A stretch of 64,000 nt of DNA from Prosthecobacter vanneervenii (GCF_014203095.1 NZ_JACHIG010000017.1:1-64000); one strand, 5' to 3'; numbered from the stretch's first letter, positions 24,197 through 32,955 are shown. The notes: generated by a model from the sequence alone, not told the origin. Translations and numbers: made by a program.

Positions 24197-26257
24197 TTAC
24201 TTCACCACCGCCTTGAAGACGATGGGGATGATGAGGATGGCGAGGATGTTGACCACCTTGATCATCGGGTTCACGGCAGGACCTGCGGTGTCCTTGTAGG
24301 GGTCCCCCACAGTGTCGCCGGTGACGGCTGCCTGATGGGCAAAGCTGCCTTTGCCGCCGTGGTTGCCCTCTTCGATGTATTTCTTGGAATTGTCCCAGGC
24401 ACCGCCGGCGCTCGTCATGGAGATGCCGACAAAGAGGCCGGTGACGATGGTGCCGATGAGCACGCCGCCGAGAGCCTCCATGCCGAGGTAGGACACACCG
24501 ATGACGAAGATGAGCGGGAGCAGGGCGGGCACGATCATCTGGCCGAGGGCGGCCTTGGTCACGATGTCCACGCACTGGGCGTAGTCGGGCTTTTCGGTGC
24601 CGTTGAGGATGCCTGGCTTCAGGCCGATCTGGCGGCGGACTTCCATGACGACGGAGCCAGCGGCGCTGCCGACGGCGCTCATGCAGAAGGAGGTGAAGAG
24701 GAAGGGCAGAAGGCCGCCGATGAACATGCCGATGACCACGCGGTGGTCCATGAGGTCGAAGCTGACCTTGTGACCGACGAAGGCCTGAAGGTCCTCGACA
24801 TAGGAGCCGAAGAGCACCATGGCGGCGAGACCGGCGCTGGCGATGGCGTAGCCTTTGGTGACGGCCTTCATGGTGTTGCCCACGGCGTCGAGCTCGTCGG
24901 TGATCTTGCGCACGCCTTCCGGCAGGCCGGACATGACGGCGATGCCGCCGGCGTTGTCAGTGATGGGGCCAAAGGCGTCCAGGGAGATGACGATGCCGGA
25001 GAGGGAGAGCATGGAGACCACGGCGATGGCGATGCCGTAGAGGCCGGCGAGATCGTAGCAGTACCAGATGGAGGCGGCGATGGCCAGGACGGGGAGGAGG
25101 GTGGCCTGATTGCCGATGCTGATGCCGGCGATGATGTTGGTGGCGTGGCCGGTTTCGGAGGCCTTGGCGATCTTGCGCACGGGGCCGTAGTGGGTGCTGG
25201 TGTAGTAGTTGGTGATCCAGACGACGAGCAGCGTCATGACGAGGCCGACGACGGCGCAGTAGAAGAGATTGGCATGGGCCACGGCGATGCCGCCGATCTT
25301 GAGGCCTTCAGGGAAGATGGCGCCGGTGGCCCACCAGAAGAGGCCTGCAGCGGCCAGACCCGCCACCACCACGCCGCAGACGAGGGAGGTCGTGGCTTCC
25401 TGCTTGATGAAATTGACCCAGCCGATGCCGATCAGGGAGGCGATGATGGCCAGACCGCAGAGCACGAAGGGGTAGATGACGGCGGCCTCGGTGCCGACGG
25501 TGAGGTGGCCGACGAGCACGCCGCCGATAAGGCTGACGGCGTAGGTTTCGAAGACGTCTGCGGCCATGCCGGCGCAGTCGCCCACGTTGTCACCCACATT
25601 GTCGGCGATGGTGGCGGGATTGCGGGGATCGTCTTCATTGAGGTTCTGCTCGTTTTTACCCACGAGGTCGGCGCCGACATCGGCCGCCTTGGTGTAGATG
25701 CCACCGCCGAGACGGGCGAAGACGCTGATGAGGGAGCTGCCGAGGGCCAGACCGACGAGGGAGTCGATGGCGTGCTTGGCGTGGTCCACCGCGCCGCGAA
25801 CCACCAGATAGAACACACCGACGGAGAGGAGGCCGAGAGCCACGACGAGGAGGCCGGTGACTGCACCGCCATTGAAGGCGACCTTGAGCGCGGGATGGCT
25901 GCCCACGGAGGCGGCCTGCGCCGTGCGCACATTGGCGCGGACCGCGATCATCATGCCGATGTAGCCAGCGGCGAGGGAGCAGACTGCGCCGACCACAAAG
26001 CCTGCGGCTGTGAGCCCGCCACGCAGATACCAGACGGCGGCCAGGATGACGACTGCGATGAGGCTGACGGAGACGATCTGGCGATTAAGATAGGCCTTGG
26101 CACCCTGCTGGATGGCGCTGGCGATCTCATGCATCTTTTCATTTCCTGCATCTGAACCCACCACCTGGCGGATGAGGATGAACGCAAACACCAGCCCCAC
26201 GACAGCGAGGGCGATGGCGAGAGTGATGCCGTTGGTCAGCAAGAATGAAGGAGCCAT
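24197..26257 (-). CDS. hppA: Membrane-bound proton-translocating pyrophosphatase, K+-independent type
   Basis: About 686 residues from ATG 26257; a longer frame to 26377 adds 40 residues without membrane character. Some 15-16 TM helices. The PPi-binding loop D-V-G-A-D-L-V-G-K-N-E-Q and D-D-P-R-N-P-A-T-I-A-D-N-V-G-D-N-V-G-D are present. In G-N-T-M-K-A the Lys occupies the site that is Ala in K+-dependent enzymes, which points to the K+-independent proton-pumping class. It couples PPi hydrolysis to proton export and saves energy from biosynthetic PPi. Monocistronic, with its own terminator. Confidence 0.95.
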   Translation of the reverse strand: MAPSFLLTNGITLAIALAVVGLVFAFILIRQVVGSDAGNEKMHEIASAIQQGAKAYLNRQIVSVSLIAVVILAAVWYLRGGLTAAGFVVGAVCSLAAGYIGMMIAVRANVRTAQAASVGSHPALKVAFNGGAVTGLLVVALGLLSVGVFYLVVRGAVDHAKHAIDSLVGLALGSSLISVFARLGGGIYTKAADVGADLVGKNEQNLNEDDPRNPATIADNVGDNVGDCAGMAADVFETYAVSLIGGVLVGHLTVGTEAAVIYPFVLCGLAIIASLIGIGWVNFIKQEATTSLVCGVVVAGLAAAGLFWWATGAIFPEGLKIGGIAVAHANLFYCAVVGLVMTLLVVWITNYYTSTHYGPVRKIAKASETGHATNIIAGISIGNQATLLPVLAIAASIWYCYDLAGLYGIAIAVVSMLSLSGIVISLDAFGPITDNAGGIAVMSGLPEGVRKITDELDAVGNTMKAVTKGYAIASAGLAAMVLFGSYVEDLQAFVGHKVSFDLMDHRVVIGMFIGGLLPFLFTSFCMSAVGSAAGSVVMEVRRQIGLKPGILNGTEKPDYAQCVDIVTKAALGQMIVPALLPLIFVIGVSYLGMEALGGVLIGTIVTGLFVGISMTSAGGAWDNSKKYIEEGNHGGKGSFAHQAAVTGDTVGDPYKDTAGPAVNPMIKVVNILAILIIPIVFKAVVK

Positions 26258-26550
26258 GTGATCAGTTGATGGATGAAGTGTAGGAACGTGAAACGGAGCA
26301 ATGAATCGCGCCGCCCGGGGGCCTTCCAGGTTGGTCGGACCGGGCCGGGTAAAGCCGCGAACTTTAGCAAGTCGCAAATTTGTGGCAAGAACTTGCGCAG
26401 AGTTTTCGAAAATGTCTGATTGCCAAGGGGAATGGGGCTGGTGATGGCACCTAGGTGGAAATGCCCGGAAAGCTATTCCAATCGTCTCCCAGTCTCAGGT
26501 TTCTTGTCTTTGCTGATACAAGCCAGGTTCACCGGCGGCTTCTTCCGTTT

Positions 26551-26827
26551 TCAGGAAGCTGGGAGCTGAATGGTCGTTAGCAACTGATACAGCGGACGAT
26601 GAATATAAAAATTACTGCGACCGATCTTCTCTTTCTCCAGAAAGCCCGCTGCTGTCCTTTGCTTCCTGGATAGCCAAAGTATCCACCAGAATGGCCGGAT
26701 TGGGCAGTGCCGCACAGACCCCTTTAAGCTCCGCCAGGCTGCGGTGAGCATCCCGCAAGGCCTTCCACACTTTCGCCGTTTCCAGTGAGTGCAAATTTGG
26801 CAGGGGCAAAGGTTTGAGCAAAGTCAT
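26551..26827 (-). pseudogene. Fic-family remnant: N-terminal domain joined to the C-terminal tail, catalytic core deleted
   Basis: From ATG 26827 the frame codes for a Fic N-terminal region (L-P-L-P-N-L-H-S-L-E-T, then A-L-P-N-P-A-I-L-V-D-T and Q-E-A-K-D-S-S). In intact relatives the next residues are E/A-I-E-N-I. Here, just after D-S-S, a shifted frame gives G-F-L-E-K-E-K-I-G-R-S-N-F-Y and ends at 26551, which matches the winged-helix end of Fic proteins. About 250 residues including the HxFx(D/E)GNGRxxR AMPylation motif are missing. It is a fossil of an adenylyltransferase, not functional. Confidence 0.75.
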
Positions 26828-26899
26828 GACCTGTTAAGAAAATTGGTTTTTTTGAACAGATGGTGCCCGATATGTAAAGGAACCGGCCTTTCTTTAACA

Positions 26900-26916
26900 T
26901 TTCTGCGCCGCAGAAA
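26900..26916. promoter_or_regulatory. 17-nt palindrome TTTCTGCG-C-CGCAGAAA
   Basis: Perfect 8-bp arms around one central base, 22 nt beyond the lysR stop. No T-run follows in the lysR direction, so it is either a weak terminator hairpin or a protein-binding site; the sequence does not decide. Confidence 0.4.
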
Positions 26917-26937
26917 CCCGCTCCCCCATTACACCCC

Positions 26938-27819
26938 TCACTTCTTTTTCTCCCTCATCAGCTCCCGCAAAATGAGGTTGGGGAAGCGGCGGCTGGGGGT
27001 GATGGCGTAGAAGGTTTCTTTGATCTGGGGGAAGCGGTGGCGCTCGACGAGGGTGCCGGTTTCGAGTTCGTCTTTGACGACGACGGGGGGGACGAGGGTG
27101 ACGCCGTGGGTCTCGCGGGCCATGAGGCGGAGCATGGCCATGTCGTCCACCTCGGCGGCGATGATGGGGCGGATGCCGCTCTGGTCCATGAGGATGTCGA
27201 AGGCGGTGCGGATGCTGCTTTCGAGGCTGGGGAGGACGATGGGGGTCTTGCGCAGGTCCTCGGGGAAGCGAAAGGGGCGCATGCCGCGCTTTTTGTGGCC
27301 CACGAGGCTGACGGACTGCTCATCGAGGAGGTGGCTGTGGAAGCCGGTTTCGGCATCGCGGCGCACGGGGGTGTTGGAGAGGACGACGTCGAGCTTGTGG
27401 TTTTGGAGCTGGGCGAGGAGCTCGCGCAGGGTGCCGGAGTGGATGATGAGCTCGACATCATCCCGGGGGATGAGAGGGCGGAGGAAGCTGAGCTGGAAAT
27501 TGCGGGAGAGGTTTGAGGCGGCACCGACGCGGAGGAGGCCGCGGCCGCGACCGGCATGGTTTTTGAGCACGTCTGAGAGCTCCTCGCCGCTGCGGAAGAT
27601 GGCGTGGGCGTACTCCAGGGCGATGCGCCCGGCCTCGGTGAGCATGAGGGTCTTGTGCTTGCGCTCAAAGAGGGCCTGCCCGAGGCTGGTCTCCAGGCTG
27701 CGGAGCTGGACGCTGAGGGCGGACTGGGAGAGCTTGAGCTGTTTTGCCGCCTTGGTGAGGCTTCCTTCCATGGCGATGGCACGAAAGTAGCGAAGGTGGT
27801 GGTAGTTTAAAAATGCCAT
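26938..27819 (-). CDS. LysR-type transcriptional regulator (NhaR-like N-terminus)
   Basis: About 293 residues from ATG 27819, the start of M-A-F-L-N-Y-H-H-L-R-Y-F-R-A-I-A-M-E-G-S, a standard LysR beginning; an upstream ATG at 27855 adds only 12 residues. The winged HTH (residues 5-64) contains L-K-L-S-Q-S-A-L-S-V-Q-L-R-S-L-E. The effector domain follows, with S-N-T-P-V-R-R-D-A as the hinge region. N-Y-H-H-L-R-Y-F is typical of NhaR-like members. It is divergent from the carbonic anhydrase gene, which it most likely controls together with itself through the inverted repeat at 27875-27896. Confidence 0.9.
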   Translation of the reverse strand: MAFLNYHHLRYFRAIAMEGSLTKAAKQLKLSQSALSVQLRSLETSLGQALFERKHKTLMLTEAGRIALEYAHAIFRSGEELSDVLKNHAGRGRGLLRVGAASNLSRNFQLSFLRPLIPRDDVELIIHSGTLRELLAQLQNHKLDVVLSNTPVRRDAETGFHSHLLDEQSVSLVGHKKRGMRPFRFPEDLRKTPIVLPSLESSIRTAFDILMDQSGIRPIIAAEVDDMAMLRLMARETHGVTLVPPVVVKDELETGTLVERHRFPQIKETFYAITPSRRFPNLILRELMREKKK

Positions 27820-27874
27820 GACAATCCTTTTATCAAAGCGAACGATGTCTGCCAATTCTTGAAATGGAACGAAT

Positions 27875-27896
27875 TGATTCCCTGTCTCAGGAATCA
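27875..27896. promoter_or_regulatory. Candidate LysR-type operator, TGATTCC-N8-GGAATCA
   Basis: Perfect 7-bp inverted repeat with an 8-nt spacer, centred in the 113-nt space between the divergent lysR and carbonic anhydrase starts. Its T...A dyad shape and place fit a LysR recognition site; binding is inferred. Confidence 0.6.
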
Positions 27897-27932
27897 GGTG
27901 TCATAATCCCTCTTCTTGTCTCTTATCCGCCT

Positions 27933-28859
27933 ATGAATCCGCCCTCCATGAAACGTGTCTCCATCATCTGCGCACCTGCTGTGGAGGAGCACGTGACGGC
28001 GCTGCTGGAGGAGATCGGTGCCGAGGGGCAGATGATCGTGCCCGTGCGTGGCATTGACGGCCAGAACACCGACGACGATGGAGAGCCGGCTGAAACCGCC
28101 AAGCTGCAGATCGAAGTCACCCTCGACCCCGACCGTGCCGAAAAGCTCCTCCAGCGCATCCAGAGCGATCTCATCGCCGCCTCTTCCGCCATCGCCGCCT
28201 ATGAGAGTGACATCCCGGAGGAAGATCCTGCTGAAAGCCATGTGACAACTGCCGAGGAGCAGGCGCGACTGACACCGGACGAGGTGCTGCAGCAGTTTAA
28301 AGACGGCAACAGGCGCTTCCGCAGCGGCCATATTACCCGCCGTAATCATCCGGAGCAGGTGCGCAAATCTGCCGTGGGGCAGTTCCCCAAGGCTGTGGTG
28401 CTGAGCTGCCTGGACAGCCGTGTGCCGGTGGAGGACGTGTTTGACCAGGGGATCGGCGATGTCTTTGTGGCGCGTGTGGCCGGGAACCTGGTGAATGAGG
28501 ACATCCTGGGCAGCATGGAGTTTGCGTGCAAGGCAGCCGGGGCCAAGATGATCCTGGTGATGGGGCACCAGCACTGCGGTGCCATCCGCGGGGCGATTGA
28601 TGATGTGCAGATGGGAAACCTGACGAGCCTGCTGGCAAAGATCAAGCCTGCGGTGGTGATGAGCAAGGACTTCCCGGGTGAGCAGATCTCCTCCAACCCG
28701 CTGTACATGCGCCATGTGGCGCGCAACAATGTGCGCTATGCGCTCTCCCAGATCCGCACGCGGAGCCCCATCCTGAAGGAGATGGAAGAAAAGGGGGAGA
28801 TCAAGATCGTGGGTGCGTTTTACCGCCTGACGGACGGGACGCTGGAGTTTATTGAGTAG
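27933..28859 (+). CDS. Beta-class carbonic anhydrase with an N-terminal PII-like domain
   Basis: About 308 residues from ATG 27933 (next ATG 27948). Residues 6-95 (K-R-V-S-I-I-C-A-P-A-V-E-E-H-V to A-A-Y-E-S-D-I) have the beta-alpha-beta ferredoxin-like pattern of PII-type proteins, including an acidic loop N-T-D-D-D-G-E. A linker leads to a complete beta-carbonic anhydrase: zinc ligands C159 in C-L-D-S-R, H212 and C215 in G-H-Q-H-C-G-A, catalytic D161 and R163. It interconverts CO2 and bicarbonate. PII-like proteins occur near bicarbonate transporters and carbonic anhydrases; here the two are one polypeptide, suggesting built-in regulation by a nucleotide or bicarbonate. Confidence 0.85.
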   Translation: MNPPSMKRVSIICAPAVEEHVTALLEEIGAEGQMIVPVRGIDGQNTDDDGEPAETAKLQIEVTLDPDRAEKLLQRIQSDLIAASSAIAAYESDIPEEDPAESHVTTAEEQARLTPDEVLQQFKDGNRRFRSGHITRRNHPEQVRKSAVGQFPKAVVLSCLDSRVPVEDVFDQGIGDVFVARVAGNLVNEDILGSMEFACKAAGAKMILVMGHQHCGAIRGAIDDVQMGNLTSLLAKIKPAVVMSKDFPGEQISSNPLYMRHVARNNVRYALSQIRTRSPILKEMEEKGEIKIVGAFYRLTDGTLEFIE

Positions 28860-28931
28860 TCTGGCACGTGGGAACGGAGTGCAGCGAGGGCTGCCGCCGC
28901 TGCTTTTTGAAACGTGGAGGGAGGTCAGATC

Positions 28932-29594
28932 TCACCACGTGGCTGACCAGTAGATGATCTCGTTTCTCTGAAGGCTGATCGCCACGCCGTGACAGAAGAG
29001 ATAGGAATGGTTCTGCTGTTTTTGCTCGGATGTCAGAATGGGATCAAATACCATGATCTCATAGTCCGGAGGAAAGGGGGCTTTTGTGGGCTCGTCGCCG
29101 GTGTAGAAGAAGGTGGTGGCCATGCCATCGGGCTGGAGCGAGTGCTCCTTGTGGCTGCCGCCGTGGAAGGATGCGGTGCGTTGCGACAAAGACTGGCTGT
29201 ACAGCGAACGGATCTGCTCCGCCGGGCGCTGGAGCCTCAGCTGCATGTACCAATGGCCGCTCCCCACTCCGGGGAAGTAGCAGAATTTTTTGAGGGTCGC
29301 ATCTGCGGGGATCTCCGCAGGGAAGTGTGGTGCCCAGGTGCGCTGAAACTTGGCGAGGTATTTGGGATAGGCGTCGAGGCTGCGCACCTGCGAAGGGTTG
29401 AACATCCGATAGATGAACAGGGCGAGTCCACCGAAAGCGAGGATCGCCAGGACTAAAAGAAGGAGGAGGAGGGGCTTCAGTTCCTGCAGCAGCACGGAGC
29501 CACGCCCCGTGTGCCCGGTGGCGGCGCTATCTTGCTGGGCGGCAGGCGGGGGCTGGGCGGGTGCAGGCGAGGAGCCACCGGTGTCTGGATTCAT
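28932..29594 (-). CDS. Membrane-anchored hypothetical protein, paralogue of the 12631-13209 product
   Basis: 220 residues: a Pro/Ala/Gln-rich cytoplasmic N-terminus (about 35 residues), one TM helix (L-L-L-L-L-L-V-L-A-I-L-A-F-G-G-L-A-L-F-I-Y) and an outer domain. The features shared with the 12631-13209 protein are P-A-D-A-T-L-K-K-F, a glycine-rich turn, and the C-terminal G-V-A-I-S-L-Q-R-N-E-I-I-Y-W. Function unknown. Converges with the carbonic anhydrase gene. Confidence 0.65.
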   Translation of the reverse strand: MNPDTGGSSPAPAQPPPAAQQDSAATGHTGRGSVLLQELKPLLLLLLVLAILAFGGLALFIYRMFNPSQVRSLDAYPKYLAKFQRTWAPHFPAEIPADATLKKFCYFPGVGSGHWYMQLRLQRPAEQIRSLYSQSLSQRTASFHGGSHKEHSLQPDGMATTFFYTGDEPTKAPFPPDYEIMVFDPILTSEQKQQNHSYLFCHGVAISLQRNEIIYWSATW

Positions 29595-29679
29595 GAGGCA
29601 TCAAGGTCTGGCTACGACTGAAGAAGCCAGAATGAACTGGTTGCCCAGGGCAGAGGGAGGTGGGCTGAACTGGAAGTGA

Positions 29680-30111
29680 TCAGCGGCCTTTGGTTTTGAC
29701 CTTGGTGTATTTGACGTAGGGCTCGAATTTGTAGTGGGTGGGCATGATGATGCCGCGCTTGCCGAGGATGGTGATCTCGCTGTCGGCGGCTTCGCGGCCG
29801 GGGTGGCCGGTCCAGGCCCACTGCCAGCCTTCATTGGCGATGAAGAGGCCACCGCGCTCGTGGCCATCGCGAATGATGCCGATGGTCTTGAGGCGCTCCG
29901 GGGCGACGTAGTAGATGCCTTTGGAGGACTGGGCTTCGGGCTGATAGATGCCGGCGGGGAGGGTGAACTGGCCGCCTGGGTAGGTGCAGTCCACCGCCTG
30001 GGAAACCCGGATGGAGGGCAGGCCGGGAGGGCAGCGCTCGAGGTCGCGGGGCTTGGTGGCGCAGGAGGCGAGAACGACGAGCGAGAGCAGGCTGGTGAGG
30101 AGGTGCTTCAT
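29680..30111 (-). CDS. Lipoprotein, 143 aa
   Basis: The N-terminus M-K-H-L-L-T-S-L-L-S-L-V-V-L-A-S-C-A ends in a lipobox (L-A-S-C, Cys17). The mature part has G-Q-F-T-L-P-A-G-I-Y-Q-P-E and Y-Y-V-A-P-E-R-L, with repeated beta-strand patterns. No known domain is recognised. Likely anchored to the periplasmic side of a membrane. Confidence 0.7.
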   Translation of the reverse strand: MKHLLTSLLSLVVLASCATKPRDLERCPPGLPSIRVSQAVDCTYPGGQFTLPAGIYQPEAQSSKGIYYVAPERLKTIGIIRDGHERGGLFIANEGWQWAWTGHPGREAADSEITILGKRGIIMPTHYKFEPYVKYTKVKTKGR

Positions 30112-30188
30112 GAGAGGTGGCGGATTTTTAGCAGAGGATGAGGCGTGGGGAAAGGGGGGAGTGCGGGGAAGATGAGGGAGGGGGGAAT

Positions 30189-30300
30189 TATGATTTATGA
30201 TTTACGATTTATGATTTACGATTTGTGATTGATGATTTGTGGATGCTGGATGCTGGATGCGGCGAGGAAGAGGAAGAGGAAGAGGAAGAGGAAGAGGAAA
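30189..30300. repeat. Low-complexity tracts before the terminase gene: ATGATTTACG units, GGATGCT units, GAGGAA units
   Basis: Successive short repeats: TTTATGATTTACGA-type 14-mers (30189-30239), TGCTGGA (30242-30258) and (GAAGAG)n from about 30265 to 30299. No gene. A second GAAGAG tract (32158-32180) lies on the other side of the terminase gene. Confidence 0.7.
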
Positions 30301-30317
30301 GCGGGGAAGAAATATTT

Positions 30318-30352
30318 GCTTGTGATTTTGAAAAGGGTCCCAAGGGGTTTTG
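30318..30352 (+). promoter_or_regulatory. Conserved upstream element with core GGTCCCAAGG (copy 1)
   Basis: This 35-nt stretch matches 32956-32990 at 27 of 35 positions, with identical GCTTG, GATTT and GGTCCCAAGG blocks. It lies 13 nt before the terminase start. It is either a shared promoter/regulator site or a leader common to both genes. Confidence 0.55.
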
Positions 30353-30365
30353 AAAAACCACGATT

Positions 30366-32087
30366 ATGAAGGAGGCTGATTTTCATCTGGCGGCGCATTC
30401 GCCCCTGGTACATTTCGAGACCTGCACGAAGGTGCAGAACGCGACGACGAAGAGGCTGGAGACGCCGAAGGCAAATGTGCTGCAGCGGCGGATGGGAGAG
30501 GCGGTGGAGGTGCTGAATGCGCTGGGGGTGCCGGCGATACGGATCATCGTGACGAAGACGCGGCAGTGCGGGGGGACGACTTTCAGCGTGGAGGTGATCT
30601 ACCACCTGTGCCAGCAGCGGAACACGGATGCGCTGATCCTGGCAAACATCAGCGCAAACAGCCAGGGCATCCTGGAGAGGATGCGGACCTTTAGCGAGAA
30701 TGACCGGTTTCCATGGCAGAACCCGCTGGCGCCGAGGGAGACGCGGATGAAGTGGGAGAACGGGAGCACGGCGACGATCACGAGCGCGGAGTCGATGAAT
30801 CCGGGGATCTCAAGACCGAGGCAGGCGGTGCTTTTCAGCGAGAGCGCAAAGTATCCGCGCGGCGGGGTGAAGGATGACAAGAAGATCATGGCATCGATCC
30901 TGCCGTCTCTGAATGATGCGGGGCTAGCGATCGCGGAGAGCACGCCGGACGGGGCGAGCGGGTGGCACTATGAGACGTGGCAGGGGGCGCTGGAGCTGGA
31001 GGATTTCGTGCGTGCGTGGCAGGCGGGGGATCGTGCGCCGGGGAACGGGTGGGTGAAGGTCTTTGCGGCGTGGTATGAGTTTCCGGAGAATGTGAAGCCG
31101 GTGACGGAGGAGATGCGGGCGCGGCTGGAGGCGACGCTGACGGCACGTGAGGCGAACGGACGTGCGCGCTATGGATGGACGCATGAGCAGATGGCGTGGC
31201 GGCGTGCGATCATGGAGGCGGAGTGCTCGGGCTCGGAGGAGACGTTTGATGAGTACTATCCGGAGGATGAGGTGAGCTGCTTTCTTTCCTCCGGCAGGCC
31301 GCGCTTTAATGTGGCGGCGCTGCGGCGGCTGGAGCTGGGGGCGCGGCTGCATGAGCCGGTGACGGGGGCGCTGGTGGAGATGGAGAATGAGACGGTGGTG
31401 TTTCAGGGGGATGCGTCGGGCTTTGGGTGCTTTCAGGTGTGGGAGCCGCCACGGCCAGGGTGCAGCTACCTGGTGTGGTGCGATCCGATGACGGGCGAGG
31501 ACCAGACGTGCAGCGGGGATCCGGACCGGCACTCGATCGGGGTGCTGCGCACGGCGTACTCGGAGGCGGGCGGTGCGTGCTACAAGGATGCGGTGGTGGC
31601 GCGTGTGCGGCCGCCTTTTACGGGGACGACGAAGCTGACGGCGGAGTGCATCGCGCTGCTGTCTGCGTATTACGGCGGGGCGCTGGTGGTGCTGGAGGTG
31701 AACATGGGGCTGCATGTGCTGGAGCGGCTGAAGGACGCGGGCGTGCCGCTGTACAAGCGCCAGGTGGTGGACCCGTATGACCGGGAGAAGCAGAGCTACA
31801 TGCTGGGCTGGAAGCTGAAGGACCGCGATCAGCGGAGAGAGGTGATCGACGGTCTGGCGCTGGCGTTTCTCAACGGGACGCTGGATGTGTGGTGCCCGCA
31901 TCTGCTGACGGAGTGCCGGAACTTTATGTGGAGCAAGAACGGGCGCGAGCAGGCCCGTGCGGGCTGCCACGATGATGATGTGCTGGGACTGGCGATGGCG
32001 CTGCGCTGCAAGGGCAGTGCGACGCTGTACCGGCAGGCGGTGAGAAGGAGGAGGAGGCCGATGGATTATCGGCGGGTGGAGGGGTAG
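30366..32087 (+). CDS. Phage-type terminase large subunit (DNA-packaging ATPase/nuclease)
   Basis: 573 residues. The N-terminal ATPase shows a terminase-type deviant Walker A (V-T-K-T-R-Q-C-G-G-T-T-F) in which the lysine precedes the loop, and a hydrophobic Walker B-like V-L-F-S-E. The C-terminal RNase H-fold nuclease shows three acidic motifs: Y-L-V-W-C-D-P (followed by D-R-H-S-I-G), V-V-L-E-V-N and H-D-D-D-V-L-G-L-A-M-A-L. Such enzymes cut and pump phage DNA into capsids. No small subunit, portal or capsid gene is nearby; instead it heads the toxin locus. It looks intact, not decayed. Confidence 0.82.
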   Translation: MKEADFHLAAHSPLVHFETCTKVQNATTKRLETPKANVLQRRMGEAVEVLNALGVPAIRIIVTKTRQCGGTTFSVEVIYHLCQQRNTDALILANISANSQGILERMRTFSENDRFPWQNPLAPRETRMKWENGSTATITSAESMNPGISRPRQAVLFSESAKYPRGGVKDDKKIMASILPSLNDAGLAIAESTPDGASGWHYETWQGALELEDFVRAWQAGDRAPGNGWVKVFAAWYEFPENVKPVTEEMRARLEATLTAREANGRARYGWTHEQMAWRRAIMEAECSGSEETFDEYYPEDEVSCFLSSGRPRFNVAALRRLELGARLHEPVTGALVEMENETVVFQGDASGFGCFQVWEPPRPGCSYLVWCDPMTGEDQTCSGDPDRHSIGVLRTAYSEAGGACYKDAVVARVRPPFTGTTKLTAECIALLSAYYGGALVVLEVNMGLHVLERLKDAGVPLYKRQVVDPYDREKQSYMLGWKLKDRDQRREVIDGLALAFLNGTLDVWCPHLLTECRNFMWSKNGREQARAGCHDDDVLGLAMALRCKGSATLYRQAVRRRRRPMDYRRVEG

Positions 32088-32336
32088 GGATTGAAAAGCT
32101 GAAAGCTAAAAGCTGAAAACTGAAAATTGGCTCTGGGTGATGACGGTGTGGATGGATCGAGGAAGAGGAAGAGGAAGAGGTCTGAATGGCTGAGGTGTAG
32201 GGTGGGGGCCTATTGAGTGTCTGGTGGCGGTGGGCGGGAGAATTGTGTGATTATTTTTATGACGTGAGACGTCGAATGTTTGTCTGTGATTGATGGCGCA
32301 ATGATGCGCGAAGCTGCCAACCGATGATTTTTTGTT
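32088..32336. repeat. Spacer with AAAGCTGAAA-type and GAAGAG repeats
   Basis: After the terminase stop come imperfect repeats of GAAAGCTAAAA (32094-32125) and a short GAAGAG tract (32158-32180). The remaining roughly 150 nt are AT-richer than the surroundings and hold no gene I can support; they may contain the promoter of the gene at 32337. Confidence 0.55.
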
Positions 32337-32834
32337 ATGAATGCTGATGCTGTGATTTCTGCTGCGTGGATGCCGCTGGTGGCTGCGGGGAGTGCGGGTG
32401 CTGGGACGATGACTGCTGCCAAAGAGGTGGAGGATGCGACCAGCGGTGTGATGGAGCACTGGATGAGCGAGGAGGAGCTGCGTGAGCTGATGAAGGAGTT
32501 TGAGGCGCATGCGGAGAAGCTGGACCGCAAGCTGACGGAGGATGAGGAGGTGCGGAATTTTCAGGTGTTCTTTGGCGCGATGCGCGATGCGCTGGGCGAG
32601 GTGGGCACTTTCAGCGAGGACATGACGGACGATGAGGCGGACTTTATCTCGAAGAGCCAGGCGGATGCGGCGCGGGTGATGCGGGTGCTGACTCGCGTGC
32701 CGGTGACGCGGGAGATCGCGGGCGCGGTGCTGGCGGCGTGCGAGGCGCTGGGCTCTGAGCATGCGGTGCTGTTTTACGGGAAAGAGGGGCGCGCGGTGGT
32801 GTTTAGCAACGGGGACTTCTGCCACGAGGAGTGA
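32337..32834 (+). CDS. Hypothetical acidic helical protein, 165 aa
   Basis: Mostly helical, acidic protein; residues 38-70 are a charged amphipathic stretch (M-S-E-E-E-L-R-E-L-M-K-E-F-E-A-H). A small beta region near the end (A-V-L-F-Y-G-K-E-G-R-A-V-V-F-S-N-G) closes it. Family not recognised. It lies between the terminase and the Gly/Pro-rich gene in the same direction and could be a structural or packaging accessory protein of that module; this is inference from position. Confidence 0.6.
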   Translation: MNADAVISAAWMPLVAAGSAGAGTMTAAKEVEDATSGVMEHWMSEEELRELMKEFEAHAEKLDRKLTEDEEVRNFQVFFGAMRDALGEVGTFSEDMTDDEADFISKSQADAARVMRVLTRVPVTREIAGAVLAACEALGSEHAVLFYGKEGRAVVFSNGDFCHEE

Positions 32835-32955
32835 GGGCGGAGTTTTGAGGGATGAGATTTCCTGGCTGAAGCCGGGGGATGGGCGTGCATGGAGACGTTG
32901 GCGGGATTGCTGGACGAGTGGATACCATGGTGTGGTGGAAATAAGCATGAAATAA

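Noticed and set aside
30189..30240. Phage attachment site in the TTTATGATTTACGA repeats
   Set aside because: The repeats are tandem and local; no matching copy is found at the other end of the toxin locus, and no integrase gene or tRNA gene is nearby.
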